From an uncultured Lachnospiraceae bacterium (lineage in GTDB: Bacteria > Bacillota > Clostridia > Lachnospirales > Lachnospiraceae): DNA of 64,000 nucleotides. The notes below the pieces were generated by a model. It was not told where the DNA came from. It saw only the letters and a program-made list of their open reading frames with translations, and made no database searches. A program made the translations under genes and the position numbers. The first letter of the stretch is position 1; each line of letters opens with the position of its first letter. Of this stretch, positions 50,586-57,868 are shown piece after piece. The stretch lies in contig CAJTUA010000010.1 of the NCBI GenBank assembly GCA_910579615.1, positions 62,001 to 126,000 on the forward strand. The letters are read 5' to 3'.

Positions 50586-51932
50586 CTATCCAATCATCGC
50601 GTGCTGTCTTTTTACAGAGGGATTTATATACCGTTTGCTCATAGCACTGACAATTCGAAAATAGCAAATGTAGAAAACGATAATACACGCCCCAAACCCA
50701 CCCGTTAATCTGAGCAGAATGTTATTCAGGGAAGCTGGCAACACCAAGTTCATTTTTCCATTCAGCAATGGTACGCAGAATATAACAACCAAGAAAGCCA
50801 TAATCATTGGAGAAGTCAGCTTAATTGCTATCTGCCGCTTCACAAGCCTTTCCATCTGCTGATTGCTTTTCCCCATGCAGTGCAATATCTGATTACTTTT
50901 TGAATTCTGCCTGATTTCTATTATCTGCTGCAAAGACAATATCGAAAAATAAATAACCAAAAACACGATGCAGATGCTTAATTGCAAAGTCCCCATCCAC
51001 TGCTGCAGAACCGTATCAAAAAATTTAAATTCCGGCTGCAGCATCATAATTCCAGCCACGAAAGAACACGCTGAAAATAAGAAGCATACACAAAAAACAG
51101 CATTTACAAGCGCAGACGTTTTGAAGTTTGATGTAATATTTGCCGCGATATATAGCATGTCTTTTTGGTGTATTTTTACAGATTTCATTCTCCTTTGCGC
51201 ATACAGACCGCCAAACGCCCATTTGTAAAAGGCAAAAACAGAGATTAACAGGGGAACTGCCACCACCGATACCGGATAAACAATATAAACTTCCGGCAAA
51301 AAAACAATGCCGCAAACACAGCCAATAAAGCATGCAAAACACAAAAGAAAGAGAACTCCCCATTTTTTGTAATTCCCTATATTTTCCGCGCCCTGATTAC
51401 GGTTTCTCTCATGCATCAGCTCCCTTATCTGCAGCTTGTATAAGCGCCCCCTCAACCGAAAAGAACATACAGTTTCAATCAGGCAAAAAAACAGAAACGT
51501 GTAAAACATACTTTTACCATAGAGGAATCCGCAAGGTTCCATTTCATGTAACGGCTCACGGAAATACCAAACTCGATATATGGCAAAACCTATTGTCGTT
51601 CCTGCTAAATAGCAGCAAAAACCAATCAGCAGGACTTCGCATAGAAAGAGGCTGGTTAACCTCTTTTTTTCCATACCCAGTAATAAGTAGTTTGCAAATT
51701 CCTTTGCCCGCTGCTTTAGCATGAAAGTATCTATATACTCCACTAAAATTATTAGAATGGCCGCGATGAACAATGGCAGGGAAATCACTTGAAAACCAAC
51801 GAATTCTCCTATAATGGCTATACAATTAGACACCTCTATCACTGCCAAAAGGACAGTCATGGCAGCAACATATAAAAGATAATTTATAAAAGACCGCCTG
51901 GCATTACGGATTGACAGCTTCAGGTACAACAT
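50586..51932 (-). CDS. ABC transporter permease, FtsX/BceB-like
   Basis: A 448-residue membrane protein with about eight hydrophobic segments: four in the N-terminal half (for example FINYLLYVAAMTVLLAVIEV), a group at about 190-250, and three in the C-terminal half. The layout and the element LLGMEKKRLTSLFL fit the FtsX-type permeases found with antimicrobial-peptide-type ABC exporters. Its start lies inside the end of the upstream ATPase gene (29-bp overlap), so the two are co-translated. Its base composition is AT-richer than the flanks, which suggests acquisition. Confidence 0.82.
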   Translation of the reverse strand: MLYLKLSIRNARRSFINYLLYVAAMTVLLAVIEVSNCIAIIGEFVGFQVISLPLFIAAILIILVEYIDTFMLKQRAKEFANYLLLGMEKKRLTSLFLCEVLLIGFCCYLAGTTIGFAIYRVWYFREPLHEMEPCGFLYGKSMFYTFLFFCLIETVCSFRLRGRLYKLQIRELMHERNRNQGAENIGNYKKWGVLFLLCFACFIGCVCGIVFLPEVYIVYPVSVVAVPLLISVFAFYKWAFGGLYAQRRMKSVKIHQKDMLYIAANITSNFKTSALVNAVFCVCFLFSACSFVAGIMMLQPEFKFFDTVLQQWMGTLQLSICIVFLVIYFSILSLQQIIEIRQNSKSNQILHCMGKSNQQMERLVKRQIAIKLTSPMIMAFLVVIFCVPLLNGKMNLVLPASLNNILLRLTGGFGACIIVFYICYFRIVSAMSKRYINPSVKRQHAMIG

Positions 51933-53001
51933 GGCTTTCTCCCTCCATCCACTCTATTTTCTTCAAAATCTCTGCAAAAAAAGCCTGTTTGTTTTCCTGT
52001 TCCCGGTTTAATGCAGCTTTTATTTCACCATCTTTCATAAACAATATCCTGTCACAATAGCTTGCAGCCATAACATCATGTGTGACCATCAATATTGTTG
52101 CGCCATATTCCCTGCAAAGCATCGCAAGAGTATCCAAAAGCTGTCTGGCAGTATGGGAATCCAATGCCCCGGTCGGCTCGTCCGCAAGTATAATGTCCGG
52201 ATTTACCACAATCGCACGGGCGCAGGCGCAACGCTGCCGTTGCCCTCCCGATACCTCATATGGGAATTTGTCCAATATTGCCGATATATCCAGTTTTTCA
52301 GATAAGCTTTGAACCATTGGACGAATGCTTTCTTTGGGAACCTCCTTGATTGTCAAAGCAAGCGCAATGTTTTCATATAGAGTCAAATTTTCAATCAGAT
52401 TGTATTCCTGGAAAACAAAGCCCAAATGTCTGCGGCGAAATTCTGCGGCAGCTTCGTCTGGTATATCCGCGATATTCTGCCCGCTAACCCATATCGTCCC
52501 GTCCGTCGGTTGGTCTACCGCGGCTATTAAATTAAGTAATGTTGTTTTCCCGGAACCGGAAGCCCCCATAATCCCGACAAAACTGCCACGCGGTATTTGG
52601 AAGCTTACATCATTTACAGCCAGTACGGAACTATTTTCCGTTTCATATCGTTTGGAAACATTTTCAACCTCCAAAACATTTTGGGGTGCCTTATCATATT
52701 CTTTTAATTCCCATTTGTCGTGTCCTAACCAATTTGTAATCACATCCATAAGTACTTCATCTGCTTTTTCTTTCAGTTTTTCTTGTGCAATGCACTCGCC
52801 CGCAAATAATTCATTCAGGGTAACATCTAAAAGAGTGCATAATGGCATAAACAAAGATAAGTCCGGCATAGACCGCCCGGTTTCCCATTTTGAAACAGCC
52901 TTATTGGTTATTTCCAGTTTTTCCGCTAACTGGCTTTGCGTCCAGCCCTTTGCCCTCCGGCGCTCAGAAATAAAAGCTCCAATCTTAATTTGGTTCATCA
53001 T
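51904..53001 (-). CDS. XRE-type HTH fused to ABC transporter ATPase
   Basis: A 365-residue fusion. Residues 1-70 are an XRE-family DNA-binding domain (ERRRAKGWTQSQLAEKLEIT then NKAVSKWETGRSMPDLS). After a linker (70-105) an ABC ATPase follows: Walker A GASGSGKTTL, Q-loop FVFQEYNL, signature VSGGQRQR, Walker B DIILADEPTGALD, and His in VTHD. It powers the FtsX-like permease encoded next and may bind its own promoter, where overlapping palindromes lie (53054-53071). AGGAGG precedes two adjacent ATGs. The substrate is unknown. Confidence 0.87.
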   Translation of the reverse strand: MMNQIKIGAFISERRRAKGWTQSQLAEKLEITNKAVSKWETGRSMPDLSLFMPLCTLLDVTLNELFAGECIAQEKLKEKADEVLMDVITNWLGHDKWELKEYDKAPQNVLEVENVSKRYETENSSVLAVNDVSFQIPRGSFVGIMGASGSGKTTLLNLIAAVDQPTDGTIWVSGQNIADIPDEAAAEFRRRHLGFVFQEYNLIENLTLYENIALALTIKEVPKESIRPMVQSLSEKLDISAILDKFPYEVSGGQRQRCACARAIVVNPDIILADEPTGALDSHTARQLLDTLAMLCREYGATILMVTHDVMAASYCDRILFMKDGEIKAALNREQENKQAFFAEILKKIEWMEGESHVVPEAVNP

Positions 53002-53053
53002 TCAGCCCTCCTGTTTGCGGTAAATTATATAAATCCGGCACAAGAATGAACAC

Positions 53054-53071
53054 CTACCAACGGTAGAGTTG
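53054..53071. promoter_or_regulatory. Overlapping palindromes upstream of the HTH-ABC gene
   Basis: CTACCAACGGTAG (53054-53066) is a palindrome with five-base arms, and CCAACGGTAGAGTTGG (about 53057-53072) overlaps it. They lie about 55 bp upstream of the start of a gene encoding an XRE-type domain, so they are candidate operator sites. No footprint or comparative data were available. Confidence 0.4.
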
Positions 53072-53183
53072 GGCAAATCAGGGCTTTTTGCCTCTACTGA
53101 CAGTATATCAAATAAAATTTCATGGGCAATTCCAAAACAGTTCCTCCCGATATTCTCCAGGTTTCACAGTCCAAAACCCGCAC

Positions 53184-53513
53184 CTACCAGGCTTTCTCTA
53201 CTCCCGGACAATAATTCTTCTTCACCGCCGCACGCATCTCCACAAAGCACCCGCACACCCGGCACATTCCGTTCATCAGATGTTCGCACGCTTTACACGC
53301 CGCAAGCCTTTCCTCATAAAGCGCGGTATCCGCCTTGATATCTGGGTCAAGCTGCGCAATATATTCATACATATTTTTAAAATATTCGCCCTCCTGCATC
53401 TCGCGCAACAGGCATTTCTTGCAGATGCGCTGCGGTGTGCCTGCCGCATCATTTTGTGCTTCCCGCGGATTTTGCAGGGTTTTCGCGCCATCGCTCCAAT
53501 TTTCATCTTCCAT
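53184..53513 (-). CDS. DUF6171-type cysteine-rich protein
   Basis: A 109-residue cytoplasmic protein. Conserved-looking segments are ICKKCLLREM, EYFKNMYEYIAQLDPDIKAD, CKACEHLMNGMCRVCGCFVE and KKNYCPGVEKAW, giving eight cysteines that could bind zinc or an iron-sulfur centre. I recognise the pattern as DUF6171; function is unknown. The start MEDENW is chosen over an earlier ATG because AAAGGATGG lies upstream at a modest distance. It lies downstream of a DUF951 gene and cysS on the same strand. Confidence 0.7.
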   Translation of the reverse strand: MEDENWSDGAKTLQNPREAQNDAAGTPQRICKKCLLREMQEGEYFKNMYEYIAQLDPDIKADTALYEERLAACKACEHLMNGMCRVCGCFVEMRAAVKKNYCPGVEKAW

Positions 53514-53566
53514 AAGCTGTAACCATCCTTTGCCATCCGACACAACCTACAAGCTGCCGCCGTCTT

Positions 53567-53785
53567 TTACTCCCCCGTATTCTCATTCTCCCCTGCCGTA
53601 CTCCCCGCACCCGGAATAATCTGGCGCACATTCTTCTCCGCCTGCTTCCTCGCAATCATAATCTGATGCCCACACCCCTCACACTGGAGCCTGAAATCAA
53701 TCCCCACGCGAAGCACCTTCCACATCTGGTTTCCGCAAGGATGCTTCTTCTTCAATTTCAAAGTATCCCCTACCTTGATATCCAT
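53567..53785 (-). CDS. DUF951 family protein
   Basis: A 72-residue protein with the DUF951 pattern: MDIKVGDTLKLKKKHPCGNQ, MWKVLRVGIDFRLQCEGCGH and QIMIARKQAEKNVR. The Cys pair CEGC plus the earlier Cys suggests a small zinc-binding fold. GGAGG precedes MDIKV; the open frame begins 26 codons earlier with no ribosome binding site. It lies 62 bp after cysS. Function unknown; members are widespread in Firmicutes. Confidence 0.85.
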   Translation of the reverse strand: MDIKVGDTLKLKKKHPCGNQMWKVLRVGIDFRLQCEGCGHQIMIARKQAEKNVRQIIPGAGSTAGENENTGE

Positions 53786-53847
53786 GATAACCCCGCCTCC
53801 TTCTCTTTTTTCATCCTCCCAAAAACTTCCTGAGCCCCTCAGAGATT

Positions 53848-55359
53848 TTACATTTTCTCCCAAACCGTTCCTTCCCTTGTATCCTTAATCGCAATCCCCT
53901 TTGCTGCCAATTCCTCCCGGATGGCATCCGCCCGCGCGAAATCCTTTGCCTTTTTTGCCTCTTTCCTCTCCGCAATCTTCGCCTCAATAAAGCTTAACAA
54001 TTCCGCGTCCATGCCTGCCCCGCTCTTTTCTTCCTTCATCCTCTCTGCCGCAGCAAGAAGCCCCAGCGAAAGCACCTCATCAAACATTGCCACCGCTGCG
54101 CGTTTTGTCACATCGTCCGCCTCCGATTTCAACATGTCATAGAGCACCGTCAGGCCCGATGAAGTATTCAAATCCCCGTTCATTGCCTCCAAAAACTGTG
54201 CGCGGAACTCTGTCAGTTTTTCCTGGTCAACGGCAGGGTTTGCTGCCAGGAGCGCACCTTCTTCAAGCCCTGCCCCGCCATCTTTTTCCACTGCATCCTT
54301 CCCGGTCTGCGTTACCTTTCCCTGTCCCAGCGCCGCAATCCTCGCCACCAGCTTTCCATACGCCACCGCCACATTGTCAAGCGCCTCGTAGGTAAACACC
54401 AGCGGCTTACGGTAATGCGACTGTAAGCAGAACATCCGGTAAACAAGCGGCTCGTAGCCCTTCTCTTCAAGCAGCGAAACCGTCAGGAAATCCCCCTTTG
54501 ACTTGCTCATCTTCCCGGTCGAATCATTCAGGTGCAGCACATGGAACCAGTAATTGCACCATTTATGCCCGAGGTAGGACTCACTCTGCGCAATCTCGTT
54601 CGTGTGGTGCGGAAATACATTGTCAATGCCGCCGCAATGCAAATCGAGCGTACCGCCAAGGTGCTTCATGCTGATGGCGGAGCACTCAATATGCCACCCT
54701 GGATAGCCAACGCCCCAAGGGCTCTCCCATTTTAACTCCTGGTCTTCAAATTTCGACTTTGTAAACCAGAGGACAAAATCCGTCTTGCTGCGCTTATTCG
54801 TATCCTCCTCCACGCTCTCGCGCACGCCGACCGCCAGTTCCTCCGCATTCTGGTTGCTCAGGACATAGTATTCCTCAAGCTTTGATGTATCAAAATAAAC
54901 ATTGCCGCCTGCCTGGTATGCATAGCCTTTTTCCATCAGAACCTCAATCATATGGATAAAATCGGAAATGCAGTTCGTTGCCGGCTCCACGACATCCGGT
55001 GTCCTGATGTTTAATTTCGCGCAGTCTTTCATAAATGCGTCCGTATAAAATTTCGCAATCTCCATGACCGTCTTGTGCTCGCGCTTCGCGCCTTTTAGCA
55101 TCTTATCCTCCCCGGTATCCGCGTCACTCGAAAGATGCCCGACATCCGTGATATTCATCACGCGCTTTACATCATAACCCGAAAAGCGCAGAAATTTCTC
55201 CAGCACGTCCTCCATAATATAGCTGCGCAGATTGCCGATATGCGCATAGTGGTACACGGTCGGACCGCAGGTGTACATTTTTACCTTGCCATCCTCGCCC
55301 GGAACAAAACGTTCTACCTTCTTTGTCAGAGTATTATACAAATTCAGATTATTTTCCAT
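53848..55359 (-). CDS. cysS: Cysteinyl-tRNA synthetase
   Basis: Charges tRNA-Cys. The 503-residue class I enzyme has MYTCGPTVYHYAHIGNLRSY (HIGH-type and zinc Cys), GWHIECSAISM (second zinc Cys), DLHCGGIDNVFPHHTNEIAQ (zinc His region) and KMSKS in GKMSKSKGDFL. The C-terminal part ends in the helical DALR-type anticodon domain. No T-box was found upstream. Small conserved genes DUF951 and DUF6171 follow on the same strand. Confidence 0.97.
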   Translation of the reverse strand: MENNLNLYNTLTKKVERFVPGEDGKVKMYTCGPTVYHYAHIGNLRSYIMEDVLEKFLRFSGYDVKRVMNITDVGHLSSDADTGEDKMLKGAKREHKTVMEIAKFYTDAFMKDCAKLNIRTPDVVEPATNCISDFIHMIEVLMEKGYAYQAGGNVYFDTSKLEEYYVLSNQNAEELAVGVRESVEEDTNKRSKTDFVLWFTKSKFEDQELKWESPWGVGYPGWHIECSAISMKHLGGTLDLHCGGIDNVFPHHTNEIAQSESYLGHKWCNYWFHVLHLNDSTGKMSKSKGDFLTVSLLEEKGYEPLVYRMFCLQSHYRKPLVFTYEALDNVAVAYGKLVARIAALGQGKVTQTGKDAVEKDGGAGLEEGALLAANPAVDQEKLTEFRAQFLEAMNGDLNTSSGLTVLYDMLKSEADDVTKRAAVAMFDEVLSLGLLAAAERMKEEKSGAGMDAELLSFIEAKIAERKEAKKAKDFARADAIREELAAKGIAIKDTREGTVWEKM

Positions 55360-55527
55360 GATATCCTCACCTTCTGCCGCCTGTGCGGCTGTTTATATTT
55401 TATCCACCAAAACGGATGCCCTGCGCCCGCTTTCCCCTGTCACAAAATCATACCACAAATGTAAGGGGTGGTCAAATAAAACCTTGAAAAATCGTGGTAT
55501 CCATCGTTGAAACCGGTATCCGGAATC

Positions 55528-55580
55528 CGGGCAAAAAAGAAACACCAACCAATCATTATCGGTCTGTTGGTGTTTCTTCC
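55528..55580 (-). terminator. Terminator after the Rpn-family gene
   Basis: On the minus strand GAAACACCAAC pairs with GTTGGTGTTTC and runs into a T-stretch. On the plus strand the same hairpin has only a weak T-tract. Confidence 0.75.
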
Positions 55581-55640
55581 TGTGAATGTTCCCGCTCCCA
55601 TGATGGGGCGTCCATTTTCCGGTTCTGGTATATCCGCAGT

Positions 55641-56528
55641 TTACAATATTTTTTCTTCCTTGGAGAGTTGTTCAATCTGTGCAACAGATAACCCAGAAAT
55701 TTCTGCGGTCAGGTCAAAATCAAAGTTTTTGGCAAGCATATTTTTGGCAATCTGAATTGCTTTTTGATATTCTCCAGTTTCTATGCCTTTTTCTATACCA
55801 ACCTTCTCCCCAGCGCTCCATCCACGTTCCTCAGCTTCAAGTAATCCTTGATTGTAATCCCGGATAGCCTTTTCACGTGCTTCATACTCCATCCGCTTTT
55901 CATTGTCTTGGCTGATAACCTGCAAGGTATCATATGCGCTTTTAATGTAAGTATTTTTTGTTGCCAGCATATCAAATTCCTCCTCCCTCTCCGCGTTAAT
56001 AAATTTCGCCCACAATAGGATATCGCTGCTGTCATCTTTTAATTCCTGCGGAAGCTTTGTCAATTCGATTACGTGGAATTCCATTTTGTCTGTGTAAAGG
56101 AAATTGCGGGTATCTTCCCTAATGTGGAAACAGGAATAAAAATCCTTTTGCCCTTGAAAAAGGTCAAAATTCAAGATACTGATGCTTACACATCTTTTGA
56201 ATATATTGTATGCCTGCCCAGGTTTGATTTGTTCCGTATACATCTTAGAAAGATAAAATAAAGAACGGTCTGCCCATACCCTTAATTCAGACAGTTGAAT
56301 CTCAATATCAATCTCCGTGTCATTGTTGAGGGAAACCCGGACATCCAAGATGCCCTGTTTGTCATCTTCATGTTCTTTTCTAAGGTAGGTGTTAAGAATC
56401 TGCGTTTTCTTAACGTCCGCAGGCTTCAGTTTCAAAACGGCAGACAAAAAGCCAACGCGGGCGTTCTCGTTCATCATAACTTCCTTAAAAGCGAAATCAA
56501 TTTTGGGTTTCATTAAAAAGTTCGACAT
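55641..56528 (-). CDS. Rpn-family recombination-promoting nuclease / PD-(D/E)XK transposase-like
   Basis: A 295-residue protein of the family annotated as putative transposase or Rpn nuclease. The core MKPKIDFAFKEVMMNENARV is followed by GILDVRVSLNNDTEIDIEIQ, which holds the PD-(D/E)XK residues (Asp, then Glu-X-Gln). The C-terminal region (about 230-295) is charged and helical with repeated Gly-Glu motifs (GEKVGIEKGIETGE). GGAGGG precedes MSNFLM. AT-richer than neighbours; no terminal inverted repeats or target duplication were seen, so I do not call a complete mobile element. Confidence 0.8.
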   Translation of the reverse strand: MSNFLMKPKIDFAFKEVMMNENARVGFLSAVLKLKPADVKKTQILNTYLRKEHEDDKQGILDVRVSLNNDTEIDIEIQLSELRVWADRSLFYLSKMYTEQIKPGQAYNIFKRCVSISILNFDLFQGQKDFYSCFHIREDTRNFLYTDKMEFHVIELTKLPQELKDDSSDILLWAKFINAEREEEFDMLATKNTYIKSAYDTLQVISQDNEKRMEYEAREKAIRDYNQGLLEAEERGWSAGEKVGIEKGIETGEYQKAIQIAKNMLAKNFDFDLTAEISGLSVAQIEQLSKEEKIL

Positions 56529-56680
56529 AAAGCCCTCCATATTATTTTCAGCGGTTTTATTTCTTTGCGCATTTTTCTTTTTCATACTTTCTATAAGTAT
56601 TTGAAACAGACAAAGTTGTTTTAAGCGCAGAACTGTTTGTATATAGTATAACATCTCATTTTCTTTTTTTCAATTGCCTT

Positions 56681-57565
56681 TCACGCCTTCCCCCGGTACT
56701 CCTTCGGCGTCATCCCCTTTGCCTCCTTAAATTTCTTTATAAAATAACTGACATTCTCAAACCCGCTCTCATAACATATCTCCACAATCCGCGCATCGCT
56801 TTGCAAAAGCGCTTCCGCCGCGTGCCCAATGCGGTAATCATTCAGGTAAGTGATTGGTGTTTTTCCGGTCATGCGCCGGAAAAAACGGCAGAAATACTGC
56901 TCGTTCATGCCCACCTCCCCCGCAAGCTGCGCCAATGTAATTTTCTCCTTATAATGCTCCTCTATGTATTTGAGCACACGCTTGATTTCTTTCATCTGGT
57001 AGCCGTCCTCCGCAGGCTCTGCCCTGCCCGTATGCACCAGCAGAGCATTCTCCTCCAATACCGAAAGAATGAGAAGCAGCTCCGCCTTCACCCGAAGATA
57101 CCACCCTGCCTTTCGCCCCTCCCAGGCAGAAAGGATGGCAGTAAAGGCAGCAAGAATCTGCCCATAGCCCGCATCCCCTCTTCCAATGCGTGCGGGCAAC
57201 AGGCATTCCCCGTTCCACAGCGGCGCAATCACCGATGCCTGTGCCATATCGTAGCGGTCAAATTTCAGCATGTCGAGGTCAAAAATCACCGCATGGTGAA
57301 GGCTCGGCAACGCTTTCCCCGTGATTTGGTGCAGCACGGAGCGCCCCAGGAACACAATATCGCCCTCCGCGATTTCCTCCGGCAGCATATTTCTTTCAAG
57401 AAAAAATCCCCCCTCTTCAAAAAATAATATCTCAATTTCCTCATGCCAGTGATGGGATACAAAAAAATGGTCATACTCCTCTTTGAAGCTGCATACATGC
57501 AGGGGCAAAAAGAGCGTTCCGTGCCCGGTGCTTTCCCGGTATGCCGCATTGATACTATTTTTCAT
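56681..57565 (-). CDS. AraC-family transcriptional regulator
   Basis: A 294-residue regulator. The N-terminal cupin domain (to about 150) has FVSHHWHEEIEILFFEEG and GDIVFLGRSVLHQI; the C-terminal helix-turn-helix pair (about 195-294) has ITLAQLAGEVGMNEQYFCRF then FRRMTGKTPITYLNDYRIGHAA and GFENVSYFIKKFKEAKGMTP. The start MKNSIN has GAGGAG six bases before. It is divergent from the GH31 glycosidase gene and is the likely regulator of it, sensing a sugar ligand by analogy. Confidence 0.9.
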   Translation of the reverse strand: MKNSINAAYRESTGHGTLFLPLHVCSFKEEYDHFFVSHHWHEEIEILFFEEGGFFLERNMLPEEIAEGDIVFLGRSVLHQITGKALPSLHHAVIFDLDMLKFDRYDMAQASVIAPLWNGECLLPARIGRGDAGYGQILAAFTAILSAWEGRKAGWYLRVKAELLLILSVLEENALLVHTGRAEPAEDGYQMKEIKRVLKYIEEHYKEKITLAQLAGEVGMNEQYFCRFFRRMTGKTPITYLNDYRIGHAAEALLQSDARIVEICYESGFENVSYFIKKFKEAKGMTPKEYRGKA

Positions 57566-57688
57566 CTCATTCTCCTCGCCCACTTACCGGACAGCGCACA
57601 TCGTTTCGTGTTACCACCGGAAGTCAAAATAATGTTATTTTTTCTCATGATAGCGCAAGTATTGCACCAAAAAAAGCAATATACTGTC

Positions 57689-57716
57689 ATTATAACAGCA
57701 ACGCAGAATAATGCAA
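57689..57716 (-). promoter_or_regulatory. Promoter of the AraC-family gene
   Basis: On the minus strand TTGCAT (57716-57711) and TATAAT (57694-57689) are 16 bases apart. The 304-bp gap to the divergent GH31 gene also holds a hairpin element. Confidence 0.6.
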
Positions 57717-57738
57717 GCGCAAATGGCAGCTGCCCCTG

Positions 57739-57855
57739 CCGAAACTTAAAAATCAGCAGAAATTTACAATAGCGCCAGAAGGAATTGTTGGAGCAACGCG
57801 GATAAAATTCCTTCCACGGCAGGGCGCTATTGTGAATTTCTGCGGAACTAAAAAT
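57739..57855 (+). repeat. Hairpin element, arm version D, in the GH31 leader
   Basis: Outer arm GCAGAAATTTACAATAGCGC (from 57755) pairs over 21 positions with the arm at 57823-57843, with one G:U; inner arm AGAAGGAATT pairs with AATTCCTTC; loop TTGGAGCAACGCGGATAA. Boxes are CCGAAACTTAAAAAT and GCGGAACTAAAAATAGGAGG. The arms share only the first few bases with version B and none with version A, while layout and loop are kept. Confidence 0.85.
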
Positions 57856-57868
57856 AGGAGGATTTATT

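Noticed and set aside
55641..56528. Rpn/transposase-like gene as a complete insertion sequence
   Set aside because: No terminal inverted repeats or target duplication were found around it; it behaves as a single gene with a terminator.
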